From the NCBI RefSeq assembly GCF_007830065.1, contig NZ_VLKK01000002.1, positions 62,001 through 126,000 of the forward strand: a stretch of DNA of 64,000 nucleotides, written 5' to 3'. This document shows positions 8,589-17,680 of this stretch, piece by piece. The notes beneath the pieces are model-generated. The model ran no database searches and was not told the origin of the DNA. It saw only the letters and a list, made by a program, of their open reading frames with translations. Source of the stretch: Sphingobium wenxiniae. GTDB taxonomy: Bacteria; Pseudomonadota; Alphaproteobacteria; Sphingomonadales; Sphingomonadaceae. The position numbers were made by a program, and so were the translations under genes. Positions within the stretch are counted from its first letter, which is position 1; each line of letters starts with the position of its first letter.

Positions 8589-9920
8589 TCAGGCAGCCTG
8601 CTGCACGCCGTCTTCCTTGGCGACTTCAGTGAACATGCGCGTAATGTCGCCCGAAGTCACAGGCCGCGGCTTTTCGCCCGGCGCCAGCGGCGCGGGGCCG
8701 CCGAAGGACTGGAGGCTGGTATCGACCTTCTTCGCCGCCGCTGCCGCGCGCAGCGCGCCGACGGTGCACTTGTCGCGCCCGCCCATCATGCCGAACGCAT
8801 CGAAATTGAACAGGCGCAGCGCATTGCCGTGGCTGATCTTGTCGATCTGCACGTCGGTGAGCCCCCCGAGCGTTTCGAAAAGCCGGTCGCCCGATTCCGG
8901 CCATACCGTGTCGGAATGCGGATAGTCGCATTCATAGGCGACATTGTCCTCGCCAATCTTGTCCAGATTCTCAAGGCCGAAGGCATCATCGATGAAGCAG
9001 GTGAGGAAATGTTCGCGGAACACGTCGCTCGGCTTCTTCTTGCCGAAATCGGCATGGGTCCACGCCTTGTGATGCTCATGCACGAAGTCGGCACGTTCCA
9101 GGAAATACGGAATCCAGCCAATGCCGCCTTCCGACAGCGAGACCTTCAACGGATATTGCTGCAACGCCTTGAGGTGCAGCCAGTCCGCCGCCGAATTGAC
9201 GATGGAGATCGGCATCGTCGTGATCCAGGCATCGATCGGCGATTCCATGGAGGCGTGCGGCGCCTGCGCGCCCGAACCGATGTGGATGTTGATGACGATG
9301 TCGAGGTCGGCGCAGGCCTTCCAGAGCGGATCCCAATGCTCGTTATGGATGCTGGGCTGGCCCTTGAGCGACGGATTGTCGCTGAAGGTGATGGCGTGGC
9401 AACCCTTCTTCGACACGCGATGCAGTTCCTCCACGGTCGCCTTGATGTCCCAATAGGGCACGAGCGCCAACGGAATGTTGCGACCCGGATGGCTGCCGCA
9501 CCATTCGTCGATATGCCAGTCATTATAGGCGCGCAGCAGCGTGAGCGCGTTCGCCTTGTTCTCGAACTCGTGGAAAAGGCCGCCGTCAAACGTGACGACG
9601 CTGGGGAAGTTAAGCGAGGAGAGAATGCCGTTGGCATCCATGTCGTCGATGCGGGCATTGATGTCCCACGCGCCCTTGCGCATCTGCTCGAAGGAAACGG
9701 GTTCGCAACCATATTCCTCCTTCATGCGGCCGACAACCGCGTTCAGGCCGATCGATCCGGTGCGCTTGCCCTCGTATAGCCAGTAATCCGCGCCATTCTT
9801 GTCCTTGCGCAGTTCCGGCTTGATCGACTGATGCTGAACACTGAGGTGCTGGTCGTACATCGTGGGGGGCTCGACGATGTGGTCGTCCACGCTCACGATG
9901 ATCATATCTTCGAGCTTCAT
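8589..9920 (-). CDS. amidohydrolase family (Amidohydro_2) protein
   Basis: A 443-residue TIM-barrel protein. It opens with IIVSVDDHIVEPP (D12-D13-H14), the usual start of a large uncharacterised Amidohydro_2 subgroup. A barrel histidine in NIHIGSG and the C-terminal YECDYPHSD supply further metal ligands. Family members hydrolyse or decarboxylate small carboxylated or ring compounds. GAGGAGAGAATGCC precedes the start. It is the first gene of the tandem and does not closely duplicate the downstream amidohydrolase (different active-site spacing), which suggests two different steps rather than a recent duplication. Confidence 0.85.
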   Translation of the reverse strand: MKLEDMIIVSVDDHIVEPPTMYDQHLSVQHQSIKPELRKDKNGADYWLYEGKRTGSIGLNAVVGRMKEEYGCEPVSFEQMRKGAWDINARIDDMDANGILSSLNFPSVVTFDGGLFHEFENKANALTLLRAYNDWHIDEWCGSHPGRNIPLALVPYWDIKATVEELHRVSKKGCHAITFSDNPSLKGQPSIHNEHWDPLWKACADLDIVINIHIGSGAQAPHASMESPIDAWITTMPISIVNSAADWLHLKALQQYPLKVSLSEGGIGWIPYFLERADFVHEHHKAWTHADFGKKKPSDVFREHFLTCFIDDAFGLENLDKIGEDNVAYECDYPHSDTVWPESGDRLFETLGGLTDVQIDKISHGNALRLFNFDAFGMMGGRDKCTVGALRAAAAAKKVDTSLQSFGGPAPLAPGEKPRPVTSGDITRMFTEVAKEDGVQQAA

Positions 9921-10410
9921 GGCATTCTCTCCTCGGACAATAACATACACTGTGTCATTTTTTTACGCCAATCGCGGCATCAAGTAAAGCCCAAAATCAT
10001 CTTATGCTGCCTCAGGGCGCGCCCGCATGATCGCGAGGGGCAGCGGATCGCCCCCTGCCTTATATGAACCCCAGGTCCAGTACGGCCTTTGAGCTGGTTC
10101 AATGATGCCGCGGCAAGTTCCTCTTCCCCCTATCGCATCACTTCGCGCATGCGCCTCCCCCGAGTCACCATGCCGCAAGTAAAGCATAGCCTTTTTCGCG
10201 AATCACCGCCAGCAGTTCGCGAACCTTGATGAGAGACTCGCCCCATGACGGCCGGTCCATGACAGGAGGATGATCCCAACAGAGACGTGATGAATAGGGC
10301 CGCGGCGTTGCACTGCCTCGATCACCCGCCATAACGCCCGCGCACATTCGTGATTTTCAAGGAACGATGATGATCGATCCCATTGCCGCCGCCAATCGCC
10401 GGAGGCGGAC
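9921..10410. other. 490-nt intergenic region between divergent operons
   Basis: It separates the minus-strand amidohydrolase operon from the plus-strand ACAD operon. Short open frames occur on both strands but none has a ribosome-binding site plus recognisable protein features. A 9-bp palindrome sits close to the amidohydrolase start, and the ACAD gene has a GGAGG site. I see no RNA gene or mobile-element remnant. Confidence 0.5.
9947..9955. promoter_or_regulatory. short palindrome ACAC-T-GTGT upstream of amidohydrolase
   Basis: A perfect 9-bp odd palindrome embedded in an A+T-rich stretch 27 nt before the amidohydrolase start, a position expected for an operator overlapping the promoter or leader. 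The regulator is unknown. Confidence 0.3.
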
Positions 10411-11571
10411 ATGACGGCAACGAGCCTGCACCTCGAACTTCCCACGCTTACACCGGAAGCGGAGACGCTGCGGCAGGAAGTCCGCGCCTTCATCGCGGAG
10501 GAACGCTCGAGCGGCCGCCTTCCCCCGCCCCACCGCATCGGCCTCGGCTTCGACCGGGAGATGACGAAGCGCATCGCCGCGAAGGGCTGGATCGGCCTTA
10601 CCTGGCCCAGGCAATATGGCGGACAGGAACGCTCGGCGCTCGAACGCTATGTGATGAACGAGGAGCTGCTGGCCGCCGCCGTGCCGGTCGGCGCGCATTG
10701 GGTCGCCGATCGTCAGTCCGGTCCCGTGCTCCTCAAATTCGGCACGGACGAGCAGCGCCGGTTCTACCTGCCGAAGATCGCCGCGGGCGATCTGACCTTC
10801 AGCATCGGCATGAGCGAACCCGAATCGGGCTCCGACCTCGCCTCGCTCAAGGCCCGCGCCGAGAAGGTCGATGGCGGGTGGCGCATCAACGGCCGCAAGA
10901 TCTGGACGACCAACGCGCATCGCGCCCAATATATGATCGTGCTGGTGCGCACTTCCACGGTGGAAGGATCGCGTCATGCGGGGCTGAGCCAGCTCATCGT
11001 GGACCTTGCCGCGCCCGGCGTCACGATCAGCCCCATCATCTCGATGGCGGGCGAGCACGACTTCAACGAAGTACTGCTGGAGGATGTCGTCGTCCCCGAC
11101 GACGCGCTGATCGGCAAGGAAGGCAATGGCTGGAACCAGGTGTCGGCCGAGCTTGCCTATGAACGGTCGGGCCCGGAGCGGTGGCTGTCGAGTTTCCGCC
11201 TGATCAGCGAGCTGGTGGACGTGCTCGGCCCCGACGCGCGGGCCGCGAGCCTGGAGGAGCTGGGCCGCCTGATCTCGCATCTCCTTTCGCTGCGCCAGCT
11301 TTCCATGTCGGTCGCAAGCATGATCCAGCAGGGCCAGTCGCCCAATGTCGAGGCGTCGATCGTCAAGGATCTGGGCACCAAGTTCGAGCAGGAAGCCGTC
11401 CGGGTAGTGCGTAACATCGTCAGCGCCGAGGATCTGATCTCGAACGGACGGGCGGAACGCCTCAAGGCGCTCCTGATCCACGCCCAGCAATATGCCCCTG
11501 CCTTCACGATCCGTGGCGGCACCAATGAAATCCTGCGCGGCATCATCGCCAGGGGGATCGGTCTGAGATGA
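10411..11571 (+). CDS. acyl-CoA dehydrogenase, larger subunit type
   Basis: A FAD-dependent acyl-CoA dehydrogenase of 386 residues that would introduce an alpha-beta double bond into an acyl-CoA. It has an N-terminal helical domain with WPRQYGGQ near residue 67, the flavin/substrate strand IGMSEPESGSDLASL, WTTNAH, and a C-terminal GGTNEILRGII. The usual catalytic Glu before GT (as in YEGT) is Gly here, as in isovaleryl-type and steroid ACADs where the base lies elsewhere. A GGAGG site precedes the ATG. The stop overlaps the start of the next ACAD, so the pair may form a heteromeric alpha2beta2 enzyme. Confidence 0.9.
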   Translation: MTATSLHLELPTLTPEAETLRQEVRAFIAEERSSGRLPPPHRIGLGFDREMTKRIAAKGWIGLTWPRQYGGQERSALERYVMNEELLAAAVPVGAHWVADRQSGPVLLKFGTDEQRRFYLPKIAAGDLTFSIGMSEPESGSDLASLKARAEKVDGGWRINGRKIWTTNAHRAQYMIVLVRTSTVEGSRHAGLSQLIVDLAAPGVTISPIISMAGEHDFNEVLLEDVVVPDDALIGKEGNGWNQVSAELAYERSGPERWLSSFRLISELVDVLGPDARAASLEELGRLISHLLSLRQLSMSVASMIQQGQSPNVEASIVKDLGTKFEQEAVRVVRNIVSAEDLISNGRAERLKALLIHAQQYAPAFTIRGGTNEILRGIIARGIGLR

Positions 11572-12611
11572 GCGAAAATCGTACCTTTTTCCGGGAAACC
11601 GTTGAGCGCATCCTGGCCGACACGCTGGACAAGGCGGCGATCGACGCCGCCGAGGAGCGGCGCCTGCCTTCTTCCCTCTACGACGCGCTCGTGGAAAATG
11701 GCATCACCCTGATGCTGGTGCCGGAAGACAAGGGAGGCATAGGCGCGAGCGTAGGCGACGCCGCCGTCATCCTGCGCGCCGCCGGTGAAGCCGCCGCGCC
11801 GGGGCCCCTGCTGGAAACCATGCTCGGTCAACGGCTGCTGGCCGATGCCGGCATCGACCTGACCGACGGCCTGCTAAGCCTGGTGTTCGTCGACGATTCC
11901 GCCATTCCGGCCGAGGGCGAAACCGAGTGGCGAGACGCGGCGATTCACGACGTGCCCTGGTCTGAAGCGGTCAGCCATGTCCTTGTGGTCGCGCGCTCCG
12001 ACAGCGGCGCGCGCCTCCTCCTCACCCAGGCAGACGGATGGACTGTAACGCCCGTTTCCGATGCGGCGGGCGAGCCGCGCGACACGCTGACCGCAGCGTC
12101 CATCCCGGTCGTTTCCGCAACGCTGGGGGACTATGACGCGCTGCTGCGCACCGCCTCCATTCTACGCGGTGCGCAGATATTGGGCGCCATCGAATGGTCA
12201 TTCCGCCGCAGCGTGGAATATGCCGGCGAGCGCAAGCAGTTCGGGCGGGAGATCAGCAAGTTCCAGGCGGTCCAGCAGATGCTCGCCGAACTGGCCGATC
12301 ATGTGCTGGCCTCCGCGGGTATTACCGAAGCCGCGGCCGAAGGGCTGAACGCCAGCCTGGCCGCCGCCGCCCGCTCGCGTCTTGGCGATGCCGCCGATGC
12401 GGCGATCCTCATCACGCATCAGGTCCACGGCGCTATGGGCTTCAGCCTCGAATATGCGCTGAATTCACGCACCCGCCGCCTCATGGCTTGGCGCGACGAT
12501 TATGGCAGCGTGCTGCACTGGCGCCGGGCGCTGGCAGGCAATTTCGCGGGACTGACGCGCGAAACCTTCTGGCCCGCTGTTTCCGACGCCGGACTGCCGG
12601 GAGCCGCTTGA
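11568..12611 (+). CDS. acyl-CoA dehydrogenase, smaller partner subunit
   Basis: A 347-residue ACAD homologue, short and divergent in the middle domain, translationally coupled to the preceding ACAD by an ATGA overlap. It keeps the C-terminal helical domain with RKQFGREISKFQAVQQMLAE and HQVHGAMGFSLEY, but lacks the C-terminal GT-type active-site loop. This matches the partner subunits of heteromeric ACADs described for actinobacterial steroid side-chain degradation, in which one subunit contributes FAD-binding residues. The heteromer is inferred from pairing and truncation. Confidence 0.87.
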   Translation: MSENRTFFRETVERILADTLDKAAIDAAEERRLPSSLYDALVENGITLMLVPEDKGGIGASVGDAAVILRAAGEAAAPGPLLETMLGQRLLADAGIDLTDGLLSLVFVDDSAIPAEGETEWRDAAIHDVPWSEAVSHVLVVARSDSGARLLLTQADGWTVTPVSDAAGEPRDTLTAASIPVVSATLGDYDALLRTASILRGAQILGAIEWSFRRSVEYAGERKQFGREISKFQAVQQMLAELADHVLASAGITEAAAEGLNASLAAAARSRLGDAADAAILITHQVHGAMGFSLEYALNSRTRRLMAWRDDYGSVLHWRRALAGNFAGLTRETFWPAVSDAGLPGAA

Positions 12612-12612
12612 G

Positions 12613-13170
12613 ATGAGCGCATCAGGGGACGACTGGTCTGCCGAGCGGATCGCAGATCGTTTGCAGATCAGCGACGTCCTCTACCGCTATTGCGGCGCGA
12701 TCGACCGCATCCAGCCCGACGCGCTGATGGACCGCGTCTTTCATGCCGACGCGCTGATAGACAAGACCGGAACCCCCTATCCGGTGGCGGAATTTGTGGC
12801 GAACGTCGCCGCGCGCCATCCGGGGGTGCCCAACGCGTCCCACATGGTCACCAACATTCTCATCGACTTCGTGGATACGGACACCGCCTTTGTCGAAAGC
12901 TGGTGCATCGCGTTGGAGCGTCATCCGCCCGCCGGGGCGGACGGGCGGACTGTCGATCGGGTTTACCGTGTCCGCTACGGCGACCGTTTCGAACGGCGCG
13001 GCGACCGGCGCTGGCGGATCGCCACGCGAACCTTCGTCATCGACCATGTGCTGAGCGCAGCCGCCGATCCCGCGCTGGACCCGCCGGCCGCCGCCCGCAT
13101 CGAAGGACGCCGCGACGCCGACGATGCCATCGTGCGGATGCGCGTCAGCCTCGGTCTGCCACCGGTGTGA
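12613..13170 (+). CDS. SnoaL-like / NTF2-fold protein
   Basis: A 185-residue protein with the SnoaL-type (nuclear transport factor 2-like) pattern: an N-terminal helix with IADRLQISDVLYRYCGAID, a central HMVTNILIDFVD strand and a C-terminal RRWRIATRTFVIDHV. The fold includes ketosteroid isomerase-like enzymes, small dehydratases and non-catalytic proteins. It begins 1 nt after the ACAD stop, so it is part of that operon and may act on the enoyl or keto product. Its last 26 nt overlap the 3' end of the convergent TetR gene. Confidence 0.75.
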   Translation: MSASGDDWSAERIADRLQISDVLYRYCGAIDRIQPDALMDRVFHADALIDKTGTPYPVAEFVANVAARHPGVPNASHMVTNILIDFVDTDTAFVESWCIALERHPPAGADGRTVDRVYRVRYGDRFERRGDRRWRIATRTFVIDHVLSAAADPALDPPAAARIEGRRDADDAIVRMRVSLGLPPV

Positions 13171-13786
13171 ACAGCAGCGCGAGAATGTCGACCTCCGCGC
13201 GCAGCAAGTCTTCATTGCCGGCATCTTCGACATTATATTGTACGGCACGGGAACGGGCGGCCATCCGCTCCATCGACACATAGATGATCACCGCGCGCGA
13301 CTGGGCCGATGCCTTCGTCAGCCTCCCGCCGGGCTGAGCAGCCTTGATCCGGTCGGCAATTGCGTGGATGATCGGCATTGTCGCTTCGTGCCGGACCTTG
13401 AGGAAATCGATATTACCGCTGTCGGCGATGTAGTTCCGCGCGTTCAGGATCGGCCGGTGCCGCTCCCAATAGGCGGTATAGCTTTCGATGAATGTCCTGC
13501 TCAATATTTCCGGCGGTGTGCCGGGAGCGGCATCGCGGAGCACCGCCGCCACCTCCGCCAACTCTTCGGCCGCCTCCTGCGCGAGAATGAGCAGGACTTC
13601 GTCTATATCCTTGAAATAGAGATAGAAGCTTTGCGAGGCCATCCCGGCCGCGCGCGCGATCTTGCTCGCGCTCAGCTTATGCACTGATTCGACCGCGATC
13701 AGGGAAAGCGTGGCGTCGAGCAACCGCCGCCTGCTTTCTTCACCCTTGCGCCCGAGCGCCTGCCCCTGCTTATTGATCCGTTTCAC
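13145..13786 (-). CDS. TetR family transcriptional regulator
   Basis: A dimeric DNA-binding repressor of about 213 residues. The N-terminal helix-turn-helix reads SASKIARAAGMASQSFYLYFKDIDEV, followed by an all-helical ligand domain. I choose the GTG preceded by AAAGGGGCGG; a longer in-frame TTG start 60 nt upstream is less likely. It is the last gene on the minus-strand operon running from the crotonase gene through the thiolase-like gene, so it probably controls that operon (and perhaps the convergent ACAD pair) in response to a CoA thioester or acid. Its operator is not certain. Confidence 0.88.
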   Translation of the reverse strand: MKRINKQGQALGRKGEESRRRLLDATLSLIAVESVHKLSASKIARAAGMASQSFYLYFKDIDEVLLILAQEAAEELAEVAAVLRDAAPGTPPEILSRTFIESYTAYWERHRPILNARNYIADSGNIDFLKVRHEATMPIIHAIADRIKAAQPGGRLTKASAQSRAVIIYVSMERMAARSRAVQYNVEDAGNEDLLRAEVDILALLFTPVADRG

Positions 13787-13886
13787 GCCGCCGCCCCTTT
13801 GAAGGGCCGCAAAAAAGACGACCTCAGATGCCAAGTCAATGTTCAAATATCAATGAGCCAGAGGCGCGCCGATCCGTCCGGGCCGC

Positions 13887-15041
13887 TCAAAGCACCTCAT
13901 CGGTCCCGAAGATCGTCACCGCCTGGCTTGACAGCACACCGCCATTGCCGTGCGACAGCGCCAGCTTCGCGCCCGACACCTGACGCCCGCCCGCCAGCCC
14001 GCGCAATTGCGTCACCGCCTCGACCATGGTGAACAGGCCGTACATGCCGGGATGGGCGCAGGACAGACCGCCGCCATTGGTGTTCACCGGCAATCTTCCG
14101 CCCGGCGCGATGGCTCCGTCCGCCACGAAGCGCCCGCCCTCGCCCTTGGGGCAGAAGCCCAGATCTTCCAGGAACAGGATCGTGTTGATCGTGAAGGCGT
14201 CGTATAGTTCGACGACATCGATGTCGGCCGGCGCGACCCCCGCCTGGGCATAAGCGCGCGGGGCCGCCTCGGTCGCGGCCGTCACTGTGAGGTCAGCGAG
14301 CGCGGAGATGTTGCGGTGCCAGGTGGCGTTGGCCGCGCCCAGCAGATAGGCAGGCTTCTGCGGCAGGTCGCGCGCCCGGTCGGCGCGGGTCATCACCACG
14401 GCGGCGGCGCCATCCGTGACGAGGCAGCAGTCGCGCACCGTCAGCGGATCGGACACCATGCGCGCGCCGAGCACATCGTCGATCGACAGATCGCCCTTCA
14501 TGAAGGCGTCGGGATTGAGGTTCGCCCATTTGCGCGCCGCCACGGCCACCTCGGCCAACTGCTCGCGGGTGGTGCCATATTGGTGCATGTGGCGCTGCGC
14601 CGCGAGCGCATAGGCCGTCGTCGGGTTGCGCGGTTTATAGGGCGCCTCATAGGGAAAGGGCGTGCCCCCGCTGCGGACCAGACCGCCCGCGCCCGACCGC
14701 TGGTTGCTCCCATAGCAGATCAGGACCGCGTCGCAGAGCCCGGCGTCCAGCGCCAGCGCCGCCCACATGGCCTGAATCTGGAACGCCGAGCCGCCCGTGC
14801 GGGTCGTCTCGACCATTTTGGGGCGAATGCCGAGATATTCGGGCACGCTCATTGCGCTGAACGGATCTTCGGAAAGGGTCGAAAACACCCCGTCGATGTC
14901 GGCCGGCGTCAGACCGGCGTCGGCAATGGCGGCCAACGATGCCTTGGCCAGCAGCTCCATGGCGGAGAAACCCGGCCTGGAATCGATGCCCAGGACCGCG
15001 GTGCCGACGATAGCGGTGCGCCCCCTTGGAAAACCGCTCAT
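13887..15041 (-). CDS. thiolase-like / SCP2-thiolase family protein lacking the catalytic Cys (possible retro-aldolase)
   Basis: A 384-residue thiolase-fold protein of the lipid-transfer/SCP2 branch. Where thiolases carry the nucleophilic Cys it reads TTRTGGSAF (residues 79-87), so Claisen-type chemistry through a cysteine is unlikely. ELYDAFT (Tyr280) and AHPGMYGL (His330, Tyr334) are present near the usual C-terminal catalytic loops. Ltp2, an actinobacterial steroid side-chain aldolase, is a thiolase-fold enzyme that uses tyrosines instead of the Cys and needs a DUF35 partner. Here the gene overlaps a DUF35 gene by an ATGA. A retro-aldol or acyl-transfer role is therefore inferred. Confidence 0.85.
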   Translation of the reverse strand: MSGFPRGRTAIVGTAVLGIDSRPGFSAMELLAKASLAAIADAGLTPADIDGVFSTLSEDPFSAMSVPEYLGIRPKMVETTRTGGSAFQIQAMWAALALDAGLCDAVLICYGSNQRSGAGGLVRSGGTPFPYEAPYKPRNPTTAYALAAQRHMHQYGTTREQLAEVAVAARKWANLNPDAFMKGDLSIDDVLGARMVSDPLTVRDCCLVTDGAAAVVMTRADRARDLPQKPAYLLGAANATWHRNISALADLTVTAATEAAPRAYAQAGVAPADIDVVELYDAFTINTILFLEDLGFCPKGEGGRFVADGAIAPGGRLPVNTNGGGLSCAHPGMYGLFTMVEAVTQLRGLAGGRQVSGAKLALSHGNGGVLSSQAVTIFGTDEVL

Positions 15042-15421
15042 GCCGCGCCTCCCTCGACAGGCGCGAACAGCACGGCGGGCGCGCCGTCCACCTCGCCGAC
15101 CCGTGCCTTGACCGCCATGCCGATAGCGATCGTGGCGGGATCGCAATCGACCAGCCGGCTCATCATGCGAACGCCTTCCGCCAGGTCGATGAGCGCGATC
15201 ACATAATCGGGCGTCGGCGGCTTGTTGCGGATGACGGTGAAGGAATAGACCGTGCCCTCGCCCGACGCTTCCACCCATTCGAGATCCGCGAGGCCTGTGC
15301 CGGGCTGCGCGATTCGCGGGAAGAAGACGTAGGCGCCCGTCGATGCCGACCGCTGCACCATGAAACGGCCTTCCGCCAGATAGGCGGCATATTCCGCCTC
15401 GGGATGCACGGTCTTTACCAT
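15038..15421 (-). CDS. OB-fold DUF35 protein without zinc-ribbon cysteines
   Basis: A 127-residue DUF35-type protein: an N-terminal rubredoxin-like segment (YAAYLAEGRFMVQRSASTG) and a C-terminal OB fold (GEGTVYSFTVIRNKP ... IALIDLAEGVRMMSRLVD). Family members bind CoA thioesters or dock to thiolase-like enzymes. The four cysteines that normally hold zinc in the N-terminal ribbon are absent (Ser and Ala in their place). I start at the ATG preceded by AAGGACG, just downstream of the ligase stop. The overlap with the thiolase-like gene points to an obligate complex. Confidence 0.8.
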   Translation of the reverse strand: MVKTVHPEAEYAAYLAEGRFMVQRSASTGAYVFFPRIAQPGTGLADLEWVEASGEGTVYSFTVIRNKPPTPDYVIALIDLAEGVRMMSRLVDCDPATIAIGMAVKARVGEVDGAPAVLFAPVEGGAA

Positions 15422-15431
15422 CGGATCGTCC

Positions 15432-17546
15432 TTAATGATGCCCGTGGCCTGCCGCCATGCCATTGGGATCGACCGCCACGGCCAGCGCGTCTACCGCGAC
15501 CACGCCCTCGCCCTCGGGATAGACGAACACGGGGTTGAAATCGATCTGCTCGATGCCGGTTTCGGTGCGGGCCAGTTCCGCCACACGGGAGACGAGCGCG
15601 GCAAGCGCATCGATATCCGCGGGCTTCTGCCCCCGCACGCCGGCGAGGATCGGCGCGGTCTTGAGGCCGAGGATCAGCTGCTTGGCTTCTTCCGGCGAGA
15701 TCGGCGGCGGCGCGAACACCACATCCTTCAACACCTCCAGATAAATGCCGCCCGATCCCAGCATGACCAGCGGACCGAAATCGGCGTCGCGGATGACGCC
15801 GATGACCAGTTCATGACCCTTGGGCATCATCTTCTGGATCAGCACGCCTTCGATCCGTGCAGCCGGATCATAAGCCTTGGCGTTGGCGATGATCTCGTCA
15901 AACGCCGCTTCCACCTCACCCGCGCCCACGCCCAGCTTCACGCCGCCCGCCTCGGTCTTGTGGGAGATGTCGGGCGACTGGATCTTCAGCACCACGGGAA
16001 AACCCATCGCCGCCGCGTCGCGCGCCGCGCTGTCGCGGTCGCTTGCCAGTGCGGTCGGTGGAACGGGAATGGCATAGGCGTCGATCAGCGCGCGGGTGTC
16101 CGCCTCGTCCAGCACGCCGGGCTTCAGATCGCGCAGCTTGGGCGCATCGGCGGGCGCAACGGGCGGGCGCGCCTTCCACTTGCTCTGGAACGCCGCATAG
16201 CGGCCGATGGCGTCCAGCGCCGAGGCGCAGGCGGTGTAGCTGTGGAAGCCTTGTCCCCCCAGGCTGGCCAGCGCGGCCATATTTTCGTCGCTCGGCAGGA
16301 TGTGCGAGGTAAACAGAATCGGCTTGGTCGCGTTGGCGAAGACCGGCCCCAGCCGTTCGCCCAGCTTTTGGATGCGGCCTGGCGAATGCAGGCCGATATT
16401 GACGATGAACGCATCCACCTCCTCGCTTTGCTGCAAACGCTCCAGCACGCTGACGAGCGGCCCGCCGCCGGACTCCACGGCATTGGCGGTCACGTCCACC
16501 GGATTGGCGGTGGACCCGAAATCGGGAATCCATTCGGACAAGTCCTTTTGCAGCGGCGCGCTCAGCACCGGCACGTCAAGCCCGGCGGTTCCGCACAGGT
16601 CCGCCGCCCAGGCGCCCGCGCCGCCGGACGTGGAGATAACGCCCACCTTCTTCACCGGCACATGCGGGAAACGCGCCAAGGCCGCTGCGACGGACAGCAT
16701 CTGCTCCTGGTCAAACACGCGGATGATGCCATAACGCTCGAACATCGCGTCATAGGCTGTGTCGGCGCCGGTCAGGTGCGCGGTATGGGATACGGCGGCG
16801 CGCTGCCCCGCTTCCGACCGGCCGACCTTCATGATGACGATCGGCACGCCCTTGTCCGCCGCCTTGCCCGCCACTTCGGCAAAGCGGGCGGGGGTCTTGA
16901 GCCCCTCGATGAACATCACGATGACGCCGCTCTCGCCCTCGTCGAGCAGATGGTCGACGAAGTCGAGACTTTCGAGATCGCCTTCATTGCCCGTCGTCAC
17001 GATTGCATGGAAATCGAGATTTTCCTTGATGCCGCGTCCGAACAGCGCGAAACCCAAGCCCCCGCTCTGCGAGACGATCGACACCTTGCGGCCGGGGCGC
17101 AGCGCGGGGCGCTCCTCCGACAGCGCCGTGTCCGCCACCGCCGCGAATGTCGCCGCCGCGCCGTCGAGCGAGACATAGCCTTCGCAATTCGGCCCCATGT
17201 AGCGCAGCCCGCTATCGCCAATGGCATCGGCCAGTTCGAGCATGTCCACCCCGGAAGACAAGATCACCGCCGCCTTGGCACCCGCCGCCACGGCTTCACG
17301 GATCACGCCCGGCACGGTCGCGCCGGGCGTGGCGATCAGCACCAGCTCGACCCCGCCGGGTATCTCCGTCAGGCTGGTATAGCCTTGCTTGCCCTGAATG
17401 ATGCCGCCTTTGGGATGTACCGGGTAGATCGGCCCCTTGTGGCCGCTGTTCAGCGCGATCTTGAGCAGCTTGCCGCGCATCTTCGACGGATCGTCCGCAG
17501 CTCCGACAACGGCGATGCTCTGGGGTGTGAAGAAGCTGTCAAGCAC
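15432..17546 (-). CDS. acetate-CoA ligase family protein (NDP-forming acyl-CoA synthetase)
   Basis: An approximately 704-residue fused acyl-CoA synthetase of the NDP-forming superfamily, which interconverts acyl-CoA plus ADP and acid plus ATP through a phosphohistidine. In order: CoA-binding domain (SIAVVGAADDPSK), ligase/phosphohistidine domains with KVGRSEAGQRAAVSHTAH (the His in SHTAH is the phosphorylated residue), and a C-terminal ATP-grasp domain (GFPVVLKIQSPDISHKTEAGG). The start is uncertain: I use a GTG at the normal domain boundary; an in-frame GTG 81 nt upstream is possible. It lies in the operon before DUF35 and the thiolase-like protein, probably activating or releasing a short or cyclic acid. 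Confidence 0.87.
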   Translation of the reverse strand: MLDSFFTPQSIAVVGAADDPSKMRGKLLKIALNSGHKGPIYPVHPKGGIIQGKQGYTSLTEIPGGVELVLIATPGATVPGVIREAVAAGAKAAVILSSGVDMLELADAIGDSGLRYMGPNCEGYVSLDGAAATFAAVADTALSEERPALRPGRKVSIVSQSGGLGFALFGRGIKENLDFHAIVTTGNEGDLESLDFVDHLLDEGESGVIVMFIEGLKTPARFAEVAGKAADKGVPIVIMKVGRSEAGQRAAVSHTAHLTGADTAYDAMFERYGIIRVFDQEQMLSVAAALARFPHVPVKKVGVISTSGGAGAWAADLCGTAGLDVPVLSAPLQKDLSEWIPDFGSTANPVDVTANAVESGGGPLVSVLERLQQSEEVDAFIVNIGLHSPGRIQKLGERLGPVFANATKPILFTSHILPSDENMAALASLGGQGFHSYTACASALDAIGRYAAFQSKWKARPPVAPADAPKLRDLKPGVLDEADTRALIDAYAIPVPPTALASDRDSAARDAAAMGFPVVLKIQSPDISHKTEAGGVKLGVGAGEVEAAFDEIIANAKAYDPAARIEGVLIQKMMPKGHELVIGVIRDADFGPLVMLGSGGIYLEVLKDVVFAPPPISPEEAKQLILGLKTAPILAGVRGQKPADIDALAALVSRVAELARTETGIEQIDFNPVFVYPEGEGVVAVDALAVAVDPNGMAAGHGHH

Positions 17547-17680
17547 GGTATTTTCCCATCTGAATGGCAGTTGCGCCCTGCTTTCAGCAGCGGCGGAGCC
17601 TGACAAGTGCGTGACCCAATCGATCACATACGGATTGCCCGGCCCGCCTGACGCGTTCAGTTATATGTTGGCGGCGATGA

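Noticed and set aside
9921-10410. Short open frames on both strands in the large gap
   Set aside because: None combines a ribosome-binding site with a plausible protein; they have no hydrophobic pattern or family motif.
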